Part shown: positions 1 through 8,830 of the stretch, in pieces
Position numbering within the stretch: position 1 is the first letter of the stretch
How the letters are laid out: every line of letters starts with the position of its first letter
NCBI RefSeq assembly: GCF_009720385.1
Contig: NZ_ML769311.1
Span: 1 to 64,000, forward strand
Direction of reading: 5' to 3'
Length of the DNA: 64,000 bases
Origin: Catellatospora vulcania
Lineage (GTDB): Bacteria; Actinomycetota; Actinomycetes; Mycobacteriales; Micromonosporaceae
Position numbers and translations under genes: made by a program
The notes under the pieces: model-generated
Told to the model about the DNA's origin: nothing
Database searches by the model: none
The model's input: only the letters and a program-made list of their open reading frames with translations

Positions 1-4
1 TAGA

Positions 5-122
5 GTTACGGCGGCCATGGCGGAGGGGAAACGCCCGGTAACATTCCGAACCCGGAAGCTAAGCCCTCCAGCGCCGATGGTACTGCAACGGGGACGTTGT
101 GGGAGAGTAGGACGCCGCCGGA
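5..122 (+). rRNA. rrf: 5S ribosomal RNA
   Basis: This is a 5S rRNA gene, recognised by the conserved blocks GGGGAAACGCCCGG, CCGAACCCGGAAGCTAAG and TGGGAGAGTAGG in the expected order and spacing. The ends (GTTACGGCGGCC and GACGCCGCCGGA) pair to close helix I, and the total length near 118 nt fits the molecule. It is presumably the last gene of an rRNA operon whose 16S and 23S genes lie upstream of the window. The exact ends are estimated from helix I. Confidence 0.96.
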
Positions 123-134
123 CAAACGTTCCAT

Positions 135-167
135 ACGAGGGCCTCCCCGCCAGGGGTAGGCCCTCGT
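135..167 (+). terminator. rRNA operon terminator
   Basis: A perfect 10-bp inverted repeat (ACGAGGGCCT at 135-144, AGGCCCTCGT at 158-167) with an inner CCCC/GGGG pairing follows the 5S gene by 12 nt. There is no long T tract, as is usual for actinobacterial terminators. The next gene starts only 46 nt later, so its promoter must be squeezed between hairpin and start, or lie upstream with readthrough. Confidence 0.85.
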
Positions 168-213
168 GTGCGTTGTGCCGCCGATTTCCGGCAGCATCAG
201 GAAGGATGTACCC

Positions 214-3165
214 GTGAACTCGAGTTCCAACGACAAGCCCGGACAGGACTCGTCCGGCCAGGCCAGCCGCGGAGGCGGCGGGTCTCGCTCCGAAAAGGGC
301 GGGTACGACCGTTCTCACGGCAAGCGTGAGGGTTTCCGGCGCGACGGCGACCGCGCCCGTGGTTTCGACGGCGGCTACGAAAAGCCCCGTACCGGTGGCG
401 CCCCCCGACGTGACGGTGACGACCGCGGCGCCCCCCGTGCCGGTGGCGACCGTCGTGAGGGCGGCTTCCGCAGCGCCGGCGACCGCACCGGCGGTGACCG
501 TGGCGGCTTCCGCAGTGGCGGTGACCGTCCGAGCTACGGCGACCGTGCCGGTGGCAGCAGCCGTGAGGGTGGATTCCGGTCGGGTGGCGATCGCGGTGGG
601 TTCTCCCGCGGTGGCGACCGTCCGAGCTATGGCGACCGTTCCGGTGGCAGCCGTGAGGGTGGCTTCCGCAGCGCCGGCGACCGCACCGGCGGTGACCGTG
701 GCGGCTTCCGTGGTGGTGACCGGGACCGTTCCGGTGGCAGCCAGGGTGGTTTCCGTAGTGGCGGTGACCGTCCGAGCTACGGCGACCGTTCCGGTGGTAG
801 CCGTGAGGGTGGTTTCCGCAGTGGCGGCGACCGTCCGACCGGTGACCGTGGCGGGTTCCGCAGTGGTGGGGACCGTCCGACCGGTGACCGTGGCGGGTTC
901 CGTAGTGGTGGGGACCGTCCGAGCTACGGCGACCGTTCCGGTGGTAGCCGTGAGGGTGGCTTCCGCAGTGGCGGCGACCGCGACCGCTTCGGTGGTGGCG
1001 ACCGTCGTGAGGGCGGCTTCCGTGGCGGCGAGGACCGTGGCGGCGACCGCGGCGGTTTCCGCAGTGGCGGTGACCGGGACCGTTCCGGCGGCAGCCGCGA
1101 GGGCGGGTTCCGCAGTGGCGGTGACCGTCCGAGCTATGGCGACCGTTCGGGTGGTAGCCGTGAGGGTGGTTTCCGCAGTGGTGGGGACCGTCCGACCGGT
1201 GACCGTGGCGGGTTCCGCAGTGGTGGTGACCGTCCGAGCTACGGCGACCGTTCCGGTGGCAGCCGCGAGGGTGGCTTCCGCAGCGGCGGCGACCGCGACC
1301 GTGCTTCCGGCGGCGGCGACCGCCGCGAGGGCGGCTTCCGTGGTGACCGGCCCGGCGGCGCGAGCCGTGAGGGCGGCTTCCGCCGACCGGCCGACGACCG
1401 GGGCGGCTACCGCAGCGGTGGCTTCGGCGACCGCACCGGCGGCACCCGCGAGGGCTTCCGTGGTGGTGACCGGGACCGTCCGGCAGGCGGCGACCGTCGC
1501 GAGGGCGGGTTCCGCAGTGGCGGTGACCGTCCGAGCTATGGCGACCGTTCCGGTGGCAGCCGTGAGGGTGGCTTCCGCAGCGGCGGCGACCGTCCGACCG
1601 GTGACCGTGCCGGCTTCTCCCGTGGTGGGGACCGTCCGACCGGTGACCGTGGCGGGTTCTCCCGCGGTGGTGACCGTCCGAGCTACGGCGACCGTTCCGG
1701 TGGCAGCCGTGAGGGTGGCTTCCGCAGCGGCGGCGACCGTGAGCGTTTCGCCGGCGGCGACCGTCGTGAGGGCGGCTTCCGTGGCGGCGACGACCGCGGC
1801 GCAGGCCGTGAGGGTGGCTTCCGTGGTGGCGACCGGGACCGTCCGGCGACCGGGGACCGTCGTGAGGGCGGGTTCCGTAGTGGCAGCGGCACCGGCACCG
1901 GGGAGCGCCGTGAGGGTGGCTTCCGCGGTGGCGACCGGGACCGTCCGGCGACCGGGGACCGTCGTGAGGGCGGGTTCCGTAGTGGCAGCGGCACCGGCAC
2001 CGGGGAGCGCCGTGAAGGCGGCTTCCGTGGTGGCGACCGCGAGCGGCCCACCGAGGCCCGTGAGGGCACGGAGGCCCGCGAGTTCGAGGGTGCGGGCCGT
2101 CCCGGCCCCGAGCTGCCCGACGACATCACGCCGGCGGACCTCGACAGTGAGGTGCGCGCTGAGCTGCTCTCGCTGGCCAAGCCGGTGGCGGACACCGTCG
2201 CCCGGCACCTCGTCGCGACCGGTCAGCTGATCGACGACGACCCGGAGAAGGCACTGGAGCACGCGCTGGCCGCTCGTCGGCTGGCGTCGCGCATCGCGGT
2301 GGTCCGCGAGGCGGTCGGCCTCGCCGCGTACCAGACGGGCGATTGGGCCTCCGCGATCGCGGAGATCCGCACCTACCACCGGATGACCGGGCGTCAGACG
2401 CACCTGGCCGTGCTGGCCGACTGCGAGCGCGCGCTGGGCCGGCCGGAGAAGGCGATCGACCTGTTCCGTGGCGTCGAGCGCGACAAGCTCAGCCAGGGCG
2501 AGGCGCTGGAGCTGCTGATCGTGGCGGCAGGCGCGCGGGGTGACATGGGCCAGCACGAGGCGGCTGCGGCGATGCTGCAGGTGCGCGAGCTGACCGTGGA
2601 GTCGACCGAGGACTGGTCGCCGCGGCTGCGGTACGCCTACGCCGACTCGCTGCTGGCGTCGGGGCGCACCGAGGAGGCTCGGGAGTGGTTCGCCAAGGCG
2701 GCGGCCGCCGATTCCGACGCGGTGACCGACGCGGCTGAGCGGCTGCTCGAGCTGGACGGCGTCGAGATCGAGGACGAGTCCGAGATGGACGACGAGCCCG
2801 CCGACCGTCCTGCCAAGGCCAAGGCCGCCGGCACCGACGGCGACACCGGCTCCGACACCGACACCGGCGAGGACGATGACCTCGACGGCGAGGACTACGA
2901 CGACGAGGACGACGACGACCTCGACGACGAGGACGACGAGGATGACGACGACCTCGACGAGGACGACGAGGATGACGACGACCTCGACGAGGACGACGAG
3001 GATGACGACGACCTCGACGAGGACGACGATGACGACCTCGACGACGAGGACGAGGGCCGCGACGGCGGTGCCGACGAGGACGACGACGACCTCGAGGACT
3101 TCGACGAGAAGCCCGCGGCCGCTGCCGACGACACCCCTGCCACGAAGGCGGAAGCAGACAAGTGA
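214..3165 (+). CDS. RGG-repeat / TPR / acidic-tail protein
   Basis: A 983-residue protein with three parts. Residues about 65-630 are low-complexity repeats built from units such as GGFRSGGDRPSYGDRSGGSRE, rich in Arg, Gly and Asp, resembling RGG-type RNA-binding disordered regions. Residues about 633-856 form an alpha-helical domain with TPR-like helices (two visible units near AIAEIRTYHRMTG and EKAIDLFRGVERD). The last about 125 residues are almost entirely Asp/Glu, with a 12-residue repeat. The GTG at 214 is chosen because AGGAAGG lies 8 nt upstream; an earlier GTG at 166 sits inside the preceding terminator. The gene precedes the HAD phosphatase gene, overlapping it by 4 nt, which matches the position of a short TPR protein (Rv1691-like) in mycobacteria; the repeats are an elaboration. 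Role unknown. RNA binding or condensate formation is an inference from composition only. Confidence 0.85.
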   Translation: MNSSSNDKPGQDSSGQASRGGGGSRSEKGGYDRSHGKREGFRRDGDRARGFDGGYEKPRTGGAPRRDGDDRGAPRAGGDRREGGFRSAGDRTGGDRGGFRSGGDRPSYGDRAGGSSREGGFRSGGDRGGFSRGGDRPSYGDRSGGSREGGFRSAGDRTGGDRGGFRGGDRDRSGGSQGGFRSGGDRPSYGDRSGGSREGGFRSGGDRPTGDRGGFRSGGDRPTGDRGGFRSGGDRPSYGDRSGGSREGGFRSGGDRDRFGGGDRREGGFRGGEDRGGDRGGFRSGGDRDRSGGSREGGFRSGGDRPSYGDRSGGSREGGFRSGGDRPTGDRGGFRSGGDRPSYGDRSGGSREGGFRSGGDRDRASGGGDRREGGFRGDRPGGASREGGFRRPADDRGGYRSGGFGDRTGGTREGFRGGDRDRPAGGDRREGGFRSGGDRPSYGDRSGGSREGGFRSGGDRPTGDRAGFSRGGDRPTGDRGGFSRGGDRPSYGDRSGGSREGGFRSGGDRERFAGGDRREGGFRGGDDRGAGREGGFRGGDRDRPATGDRREGGFRSGSGTGTGERREGGFRGGDRDRPATGDRREGGFRSGSGTGTGERREGGFRGGDRERPTEAREGTEAREFEGAGRPGPELPDDITPADLDSEVRAELLSLAKPVADTVARHLVATGQLIDDDPEKALEHALAARRLASRIAVVREAVGLAAYQTGDWASAIAEIRTYHRMTGRQTHLAVLADCERALGRPEKAIDLFRGVERDKLSQGEALELLIVAAGARGDMGQHEAAAAMLQVRELTVESTEDWSPRLRYAYADSLLASGRTEEAREWFAKAAAADSDAVTDAAERLLELDGVEIEDESEMDDEPADRPAKAKAAGTDGDTGSDTDTGEDDDLDGEDYDDEDDDDLDDEDDEDDDDLDEDDEDDDDLDEDDEDDDDLDEDDDDDLDDEDEGRDGGADEDDDDLEDFDEKPAAAADDTPATKAEADK
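420..2090 (+). repeat. Coding tandem repeats (RGG/GDR units)
   Basis: About 1.7 kb of imperfect tandem repeats encode GGFRSGGDR, PTGDRGGFRSGGDR and PSYGDRSGGSRE modules. Several multi-module blocks are nearly identical at DNA level, for example the two copies around 1830-1910 and 1930-2015. The repetition also creates long spurious reading frames on the same and opposite strands. Copy number is likely to vary between strains. Confidence 0.9.
2910..3058 (+). repeat. 36-bp tandem repeats coding for acidic tail
   Basis: Three to four copies of a unit encoding DDDDLDEDDEDD lie at the 3' end of the RGG/TPR gene. The DNA units are almost identical, which indicates recent duplication or slippage rather than independent selection of acidic codons. 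Confidence 0.85.
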
Positions 3166-3974
3166 CATCGCTCGTCGAGAACTATGACCTGGTCATATTC
3201 GATCTCGACGGCGTGCTTTACCTCATCGACCGCCCCATTCACGGGGCGGTCGATGCGTTGGCACGCCTCAGGGATCAGGGTATGGCCGTGCGCTTCGCCA
3301 CGAACAACGCCTCGCGCCGCGCGGCCGAGGTCGCGGCGCTGCTGCGCGGCATGGGCATCGCGGCCCAGCCGCAGGAGGTGCTGACCTCGGCCGGCGCCGC
3401 GGCGGCACTGCTGGCGCAGCGGCTGGAGCCGGGCGCGCCGGTGCTGGTGCTGGGCGCGCCTGCGCTGCGAAGCGAGGTGACCGACGTCGGGCTGCGGCCG
3501 GTCGACAGCGCGGACGACAACCCGCGCGCGGTCGTCCAGGGCTTCGGCCCGGACCTGGGCTGGAAGCAGCTGGCCGAGGCGTGTGTGGCGATCCGGGCCG
3601 GGGCCTGGTGGGTGGCGACGAACACCGACCGGACCCTGCCGACGCTGCGCGGCCCGTTGCCGGGCAACGGTTCCCTGGTCGCGCTGCTGGCTCACGCGCT
3701 GGAGCGGGAGCCGGACGTGGTGGTGGGCAAGCCCGAGCCGGGCCTGTTCGCGACCGCGGCGGCGCAGGCGTCCGCGCGGCGGGTACTGGTGGTCGGCGAC
3801 CGGCTGGACACCGACATCGCCGGGGCGCATCGGGCCGGAATGGACAGCCTGCTGGTGCTGACCGGTGTCTCCACGGCCGTCGAGGCGGCCGCGGCGAGCG
3901 GTGCGCTGCGTCCGACGTACGTGTCGGCGGATCTCGGGGGCCTCTTCACGGCACCTGCGGTCCCGGCACTGTAG
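3162..3974 (+). CDS. HAD-IIA family sugar/nucleotide phosphatase
   Basis: A 270-residue haloacid-dehalogenase superfamily phosphatase of the NagD/PNPase subgroup. Motif I FDLDGVLY supplies the nucleophile and acid/base aspartates near residue 13. Motif II is ATNNAS, motif III Lys is in VGKPEPGLF, and motif IV is GDRLDTDIAGA. It should hydrolyse a small phosphorylated metabolite in the cytoplasm; the substrate is not determined. The GTG start overlaps the previous stop (GTGA), implying translational coupling. The mycobacterial counterpart (Rv1692 type) occupies the same place and has been described as a glycerol-3-phosphate phosphatase, so that is a reasonable guess. Confidence 0.9.
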   Translation: MTSLVENYDLVIFDLDGVLYLIDRPIHGAVDALARLRDQGMAVRFATNNASRRAAEVAALLRGMGIAAQPQEVLTSAGAAAALLAQRLEPGAPVLVLGAPALRSEVTDVGLRPVDSADDNPRAVVQGFGPDLGWKQLAEACVAIRAGAWWVATNTDRTLPTLRGPLPGNGSLVALLAHALEREPDVVVGKPEPGLFATAAAQASARRVLVVGDRLDTDIAGAHRAGMDSLLVLTGVSTAVEAAAASGALRPTYVSADLGGLFTAPAVPAL

Positions 3975-4054
3975 CGTTGGTCCGCGAAACGGTACGGCAC
4001 GCTGTCGGCGTTCGCCGTGCCGGACATCAGTCGGTAGGAGAGGTGGCGACCGCT

Positions 4055-4984
4055 GTGGCGAGCAAGTCGGGCGAACCGATGCAGGACGTGGTCAAGGCGT
4101 ATCTGGAACTGGCCTTCGGGCTGACCGAGGCGTCGAAGAAGAAGGCGGAGAAGACCGTCAAGAAGGCGGCCAAGGAACTGCTCGGCAAGGGCGGCGCGAC
4201 CGCGTCGCAGCTGCAGACGATGGCGGAGGAACTGGTCACCACGGGTCTGCAGAACCGTGAGGCGATCACCCGCATCGTGCGCCTGGAGCTCGACCGCGCG
4301 CTCGGCCGCGTCGGCCTGGCCACCGCCGAGGAGGTCGCGACGCTGACCGCCCGTATCGAGGACCTCGAGGGCCAGCTGCGCGAGGCGAAGGCCGACACCC
4401 GGCCCGCGTCCACCAGCAACGGCTCGGCAGGCAGCAACGGCGCCTCCAGCAGCAACGGCGCCTCCAGCAGCAACGGCTCGGCGACCGCCGTGGCGACCCC
4501 GGTGGCGAAGAAGGCCGTCGCCAAGAAGCAGGTCGCTCCGGCGCAGGCCACCGGCCCGGCCGCACCCGCCGCACCGGCCGAGGCCGCCGACGAGCCGGCC
4601 GCGGAGCCGGTCACGACCACGCCCGCGGCCGTGGCCAAGCGCGTCAAGAAGGCCGCGCCCGTGGTGAAGGCCGCCCCGGCGAAGAAGGCGGGCCCGGCGA
4701 AGAAGGCGGCCGCGGTGGTGGCCGAGCCGGCCACGGACGCCCCGATCAGGGGTGCCGCGGCGGCCCGCAAGCCGGCCAAGGCCGTGGCGAAGAAGACGGC
4801 GGCCAAGGCCGTTGCCGCCAAGGGCGTCACCGTGATCGACGCCACCAAGGCGATCGCCGCCCACGAGCCGGTCGCCGCGGTCGCGTTCAGCTCCGCCCCG
4901 GACGTGCCGGTAGCCGCGAAGAAGACGCCCGCCAAGAAGACCGCGGCCAAGAAGGCCCCCGCGCGTAGGGCGGCCGGCGCGTGA
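4055..4984 (+). CDS. Phasin-like protein with histone-H1-like tail
   Basis: About 309 residues. The first about 100 are helical and phasin-like (DVVKAYLELAFGLTEASKKKAEK, cut here by position: residues about 12-34), followed by a predicted coiled coil (ATAEEVATLTARIEDLEG). The rest is low complexity: an NGSAGSNGASSSNG linker, then many AKKA/PAKKA repeats like the C-terminal tails of histone H1 or actinobacterial HupB. The N-terminus resembles proteins that coat polyhydroxyalkanoate granules. The basic tail could bind DNA or polyphosphate; both are inferences. Start uncertain: GTG 4043 lies too close to AGGAG (4036-4040), GTG 4055 and ATG 4079 are alternatives. The stop overlaps the next start by 4 nt. 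Confidence 0.75.
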   Translation: MASKSGEPMQDVVKAYLELAFGLTEASKKKAEKTVKKAAKELLGKGGATASQLQTMAEELVTTGLQNREAITRIVRLELDRALGRVGLATAEEVATLTARIEDLEGQLREAKADTRPASTSNGSAGSNGASSSNGASSSNGSATAVATPVAKKAVAKKQVAPAQATGPAAPAAPAEAADEPAAEPVTTTPAAVAKRVKKAAPVVKAAPAKKAGPAKKAAAVVAEPATDAPIRGAAAARKPAKAVAKKTAAKAVAAKGVTVIDATKAIAAHEPVAAVAFSSAPDVPVAAKKTPAKKTAAKKAPARRAAGA

Positions 4985-5205
4985 CCTCACCGCAACTGCC
5001 GCTGTCGTTCTCGCCGGCGGTCCCGTCGCCGCGTCCGATGCCGACCCCGCAGACGCTCATGCCCGGCCCGACCGGCCACCACGCGGTGGACGCCGCGGTC
5101 CGGGCCGTGGCCAACGCCGCCGAGCTGCCGCTGGCCGAGCAGCTGGCGGCATACGAGGCCGCGCACAAGACGTTGCGGGAAGTCCTGACCGCGATCGAGG
5201 CCTGA
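4981..5205 (+). CDS. Small conserved hypothetical protein
   Basis: A 74-residue protein starting at a GTG that overlaps the previous stop (GTGA). The N-terminal half is Pro/Ser-rich and probably disordered; the C-terminal half (about HAVDAAVRAVANAAELPL through TLREVLTAIEA) forms a helical hairpin. Its place directly before tlyA matches a small conserved gene (Rv1693 type) in mycobacteria, which supports it being real. Function unknown. Confidence 0.75.
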   Translation: MTSPQLPLSFSPAVPSPRPMPTPQTLMPGPTGHHAVDAAVRAVANAAELPLAEQLAAYEAAHKTLREVLTAIEA

Positions 5206-5210
5206 CGCAC

Positions 5211-6032
5211 ATGGCACGTCGTACCCGCCTGGACGCGGAGCTGGTCCGTCGGGGGATGGCCCGCTCCCGCGACCATGCCGGTGAGCTGATCGCCGCGGGC
5301 CGGGTCGAGGTCAAGGGCACCGTGGCGCACAAGGCCGCGGCCATGGTCGACCCCGCCGACGCGGTACGCGTCGTCGGCGAGTCCGCCGGCGACGACTACG
5401 TCTCCCGGGGCGGGCACAAGCTCGCCGGGGCGCTGGCCGCGTTCACGCCGCGCGGGCTGGTCGTGGCCGGTCGCCGCTGCCTGGACGCGGGGGCTTCGAC
5501 CGGCGGCTTCACCGACGTGCTGCTGCGCAACGACGCGGCCGAGGTCGTCGCGGTGGACGTGGGTTACGGCCAGCTGGCCTGGTCGCTGCGCACCGACGAG
5601 CGGGTGAAGGTGTACGAGCGCACCAACGTGCGCACGCTGACCCCCGAGGCGATCGGCGGCGTGGTCGGGCTGACCGTGGCCGACCTGTCGTTCATCTCGC
5701 TGCGGCTGGTGTTGCCCGCGCTGGCCGCGTGCACCGACGGCGACCTGGTGCTGATGGTCAAGCCCCAGTTCGAGGTCGGCAAGGAGCGCGTCGGCGCCGG
5801 CGGCGTGGTACGCGATCCGGCGCTGCGGGCCGAGGCGGTGCTGGACGTCGCCGCGTCGGCGGGCACGCTCGGGCTGGGCGTGGCCGGGGTGACGGCGAGC
5901 CCGCTGCCCGGCCCGTCGGGCAACGTGGAGTTCTTCGTATGGTTCCGGCGCGACGCGCCCGCCCCCGCGGTGGACGACATCCGCGCCGTGGTGGAGGCTG
6001 GGGTGCCGAACGCACCCGACCCTGAGGACTGA
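5211..6032 (+). CDS. tlyA: TlyA-family rRNA 2'-O-methyltransferase
   Basis: A 273-residue protein with an N-terminal S4 RNA-binding domain (residues about 1-60: RLDAELVRRGMARSRDHAGE, then VKGTVAHKAAAMV) and an FtsJ/RrmJ-like methyltransferase domain. The SAM-binding motif is LDAGASTGGFTDVLL near residue 90; VDVGYGQL, DLSFISLR and MVKPQFEVGKE follow. In mycobacteria TlyA 2'-O-methylates 16S C1409 and 23S C1920, making ribosomes sensitive to capreomycin. It lies 5 nt from the NAD kinase gene, in the conserved order. Confidence 0.95.
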   Translation: MARRTRLDAELVRRGMARSRDHAGELIAAGRVEVKGTVAHKAAAMVDPADAVRVVGESAGDDYVSRGGHKLAGALAAFTPRGLVVAGRRCLDAGASTGGFTDVLLRNDAAEVVAVDVGYGQLAWSLRTDERVKVYERTNVRTLTPEAIGGVVGLTVADLSFISLRLVLPALAACTDGDLVLMVKPQFEVGKERVGAGGVVRDPALRAEAVLDVAASAGTLGLGVAGVTASPLPGPSGNVEFFVWFRRDAPAPAVDDIRAVVEAGVPNAPDPED

Positions 6033-6036
6033 CTGC

Positions 6037-6942
6037 ATGACGGAGCGCGTGGCGCTGCTGGTCACCCATACCGGCCGGAAGGACTCCACGGATCACGCCC
6101 GCACCGTGGCGCGGGACCTGATCACGGCGGGGTTCAGCGTGCGGGTGGTGGCCGAGGAGGCCGAGGACCTGGACCTGTCCGGGGTGAGGCCGATGTCGGG
6201 CGCGTGCGCCGCCCAGGGCGCGGAGATCGTGTTCGCGCTGGGCGGTGACGGGACGCTGCTGCGCGCCGCCGAACTCGCCCGCCCGGAGGGCGTCCCGCTG
6301 CTGGGCATCAACCTGGGCAAGGTCGGTTTCCTGGCCGAGGCCGAGATCGCCGACCTGGACACGGCCGTGCGTGACGTGGTCGCGCGCGAGTACAGCGTCG
6401 AGGAGCGGCTCACCATCGACGTGACCGCCGAGCTGGCCGGCGAGGTCATCGCCGAGTCGTGGGCGCTCAACGAGGTCAGCGTCGAGAAGGGCAGCCGCGA
6501 GCGCATGCTCGAACTGCTGGTCGATGTGGACGGCCGCCCGCTGTCGCGCTACGGCTGTGACGGTGTGGTGTGCGCCACTCCGACGGGTTCGACGGCGTAC
6601 GCGTTCTCGGCCGGCGGGCCCGTGGTGTGGCCGCAGGTGGAGGCGCTGCTGCTGGTGCCGATCAGCGCGCACGCGCTGTTCAGCCGCCCGCTGGTGACCG
6701 CGCCGAGCTCGACGATCCAGATCACCATCGACCCGTACACCGAGCATGCGCTGATGAGCTGCGACGGCCGCCGGGTGTTCGCGCTGCCACCGGGCGCCCA
6801 GGTCACGGTGCGTCGCGGGGCGCTGCCGGTGCGGGTGGCGCGGCTGCGGCCGCGGCCGTTCACCGACCGGCTGGTGGCCAAGTTCGGCCTGCCCGTGGAG
6901 GGCTGGCGGGCACACGGCCAGCGGCACGCGACCGGCCACTGA
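6037..6942 (+). CDS. nadK: NAD kinase
   Basis: A 301-residue NAD kinase that phosphorylates NAD to NADP in the cytoplasm. The diagnostic ALGGDGTLLRAA (GGDGT) lies near residue 68. GINLGKVGFLAE follows, then NEVSVEKGS and the conserved CDGVVCATPTGSTAYAFSAGGP glycine-rich region (about residues 172-193). Length is typical. It sits 4 nt after tlyA and upstream of recN, as in other actinobacteria. Confidence 0.97.
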   Translation: MTERVALLVTHTGRKDSTDHARTVARDLITAGFSVRVVAEEAEDLDLSGVRPMSGACAAQGAEIVFALGGDGTLLRAAELARPEGVPLLGINLGKVGFLAEAEIADLDTAVRDVVAREYSVEERLTIDVTAELAGEVIAESWALNEVSVEKGSRERMLELLVDVDGRPLSRYGCDGVVCATPTGSTAYAFSAGGPVVWPQVEALLLVPISAHALFSRPLVTAPSSTIQITIDPYTEHALMSCDGRRVFALPPGAQVTVRRGALPVRVARLRPRPFTDRLVAKFGLPVEGWRAHGQRHATGH

Positions 6943-7033
6943 CGGGGTACCCCTCCGGCGGTGCGCGGCGGTCCGACGAGGCCGTTCGTGGTGCGCGATG
7001 TTCCCATACCGGCATCGGCCACGGTGGCCCGGC

Positions 7034-7062
7034 GTGACACTGTCGGAGGGGCGGGCTACTGT
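7034..7062 (+). promoter_or_regulatory. recN promoter (leaderless)
   Basis: GTGACA at 7034-7039 and TACTGT at 7057-7062 are separated by 17 nt and resemble vegetative -35 and -10 boxes. The GTG start of recN is only 8 nt after the -10 box, so the transcript probably begins at or beside the start codon. No Shine-Dalgarno sequence is visible. No clear LexA box was found by eye. Confidence 0.65.
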
Positions 7063-7070
7063 CATCTGCT

Positions 7071-8816
7071 GTGCTGGAAGAGTTGCGTATCACCGGTCTC
7101 GGCGTGATCGAGGACACCACCCTCCCGCTGACCCGTGGCATGAATGTCATCACCGGTGAGACCGGTGCCGGCAAGACCATGGTCGTCACCGGGCTGGGGT
7201 TGCTGTTCGGCGGGCGGGCCGACGCCGGCCGCGTGCGAGCCGACCCGGGCCGCGCCACCGTCGAGGGTCGGCTGCGCCTGTCGGGCAACGCGGCCAGTGC
7301 CGTGGCCGCCCGCGTCGCCGAGGCCGGGGCGGAGGCCGATGACGACGGCACGCTGCTGATGAGCCGCACTGTCACCGTCGAGGGCCGGTCCAAGGCCCAC
7401 GTGGGCGGGCGGACCGTGCCGGTGTCGCTGCTCAGTGACGTCGGGGAGCAGGTCGTCGCGGTGCACGGGCAGTCCGACCAGCTGCGCCTGCTGCGGCCGT
7501 CGGAGCAGCGCGGCTCGCTGGACCGGTTCGCCGGGCCGGAGCACGAGAAGCTCCTCGTCGAGTTCAAGGAGCTGTTCGGCCGCTGGCGGTCCGTGGCCGA
7601 CGACCTCGCCGACCGGCGCCGCAATGCCCGCACCCGGGCCCAGGAGGCCGACCTGCTGCGGCTGGGCCTCGACGAGATCACCCGGGTCGACCCGCAGACC
7701 GGCGAGGACGAGGAGCTGCGGGCCGAGGCCCAGCGCCTGGAGCACGCCGAGGGCCTGCGCACCGCCGCGCACATCGCGCACCAGGCGATCGCCGGCGGCG
7801 GCGAGACCGACAGCGAGGACGCCACCAGCCTGGTCGGCACCGCCCGGCGCACCCTGGAGTCGCAGTCCACGGTGGACGCGAAGCTGGGGGAGTACGCCGC
7901 CCGCCTGGAGGAGGCCGCGTCCCTGCTCGGCGACGTCTCCGTGGAACTGTCCACCTACCTGGCCAGCCTGGACGCCGACCCGGCCCGGCTGCAGCAGATC
8001 TACGAGCGGCGCGCCGCGCTGCGCTCGCTGACCCGCAAGTACGCCGACGACGTCGACGGTGTCATCGCCTGGGCGGACAACGCCAAGGCCCGGCTGGCCG
8101 CGCTGGACACCTCCGACGAGCTGCTCGACGAGCTGGAGCGGGAGATGCACCGGCTCGCCGGTGAGGTCGCCGAGCTGGCCGCGAAGCTGCGCGCGGCGCG
8201 GCTGGAGGCCGCCGGCCTGTTCGCCGACAAGGTCACCGTCGAGCTGGCGGGCCTGGCCATGCCGCACTCCCGCATCTCGGTGCTGGTCGTGCCGCGCCCG
8301 GCCGGCGACATCAGCCTCGTGGTCGACGGGGTCGAGTCCGGGATCACCCCCGACGGCGCCGACGACATCGAGCTGCGCCTGCTGGCGCACCCCGGCGCGC
8401 CGGCCCTGCCGCTGCAGAAGGGCGCGTCCGGCGGTGAGCTGTCCCGGGTGATGCTCGCCATCGAGGTCGTCTTCGCCGGTGTCGGCGGCCCGCCGACGCT
8501 GGTCTTCGACGAGGTCGACTCGGGTGTCGGCGGCCGTGCCGCCGTCGAGATCGGCCGTCGCCTGGCCCGGCTGGCGCGCAACCACCAGGTGCTGGTCGTC
8601 ACGCACCTGCCGCAGGTCGCCGCGTTCGCCGACCGCCACCTGGTGGTGGCCAAGGACACCGGCGGCGCGATCACCACGAGCGGCGTGCGCGTCGTCGAGG
8701 AGACCGAGCGGGCCCGCGAGCTGGCCCGCATGCTGGCCGGTCTGCCCGACTCCGACCTGGGCATCGCCCACGCCGAGGAGCTGCTGGCCGTCGCGGCCCG
8801 CGAACGCGCCGCCTGA
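7071..8816 (+). CDS. recN: DNA repair protein RecN
   Basis: A 581-residue SMC-like ATPase for double-strand-break repair. Walker A is GETGAGKT near residue 30. A central coiled coil spans about residues 150-380. The signature KGASGGELSRVMLAIE precedes Walker B LVFDEVDSGVGG and the H-loop VVTHLPQVAAFAD. The GTG start is set by the leaderless promoter just upstream. It is followed by a strong terminator, so it ends the first operon. Confidence 0.97.
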   Translation: MLEELRITGLGVIEDTTLPLTRGMNVITGETGAGKTMVVTGLGLLFGGRADAGRVRADPGRATVEGRLRLSGNAASAVAARVAEAGAEADDDGTLLMSRTVTVEGRSKAHVGGRTVPVSLLSDVGEQVVAVHGQSDQLRLLRPSEQRGSLDRFAGPEHEKLLVEFKELFGRWRSVADDLADRRRNARTRAQEADLLRLGLDEITRVDPQTGEDEELRAEAQRLEHAEGLRTAAHIAHQAIAGGGETDSEDATSLVGTARRTLESQSTVDAKLGEYAARLEEAASLLGDVSVELSTYLASLDADPARLQQIYERRAALRSLTRKYADDVDGVIAWADNAKARLAALDTSDELLDELEREMHRLAGEVAELAAKLRAARLEAAGLFADKVTVELAGLAMPHSRISVLVVPRPAGDISLVVDGVESGITPDGADDIELRLLAHPGAPALPLQKGASGGELSRVMLAIEVVFAGVGGPPTLVFDEVDSGVGGRAAVEIGRRLARLARNHQVLVVTHLPQVAAFADRHLVVAKDTGGAITTSGVRVVEETERARELARMLAGLPDSDLGIAHAEELLAVAARERAA

Positions 8817-8830
8817 CCCCGTACCACCGC

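Noticed and set aside
326-2230. Long second reading frame (634 codons) inside the RGG-repeat gene
   Set aside because: Its Val/Ala/Thr repeats are the out-of-frame reading of the tandem repeats; no ribosome-binding site and no conserved content.
3692-4990. Long antisense frame opposite the phosphatase and phasin-like genes
   Set aside because: High-GC third-position bias gives long open frames on the opposite strand; composition is Arg/Gly-rich and the sense genes are recognisable.
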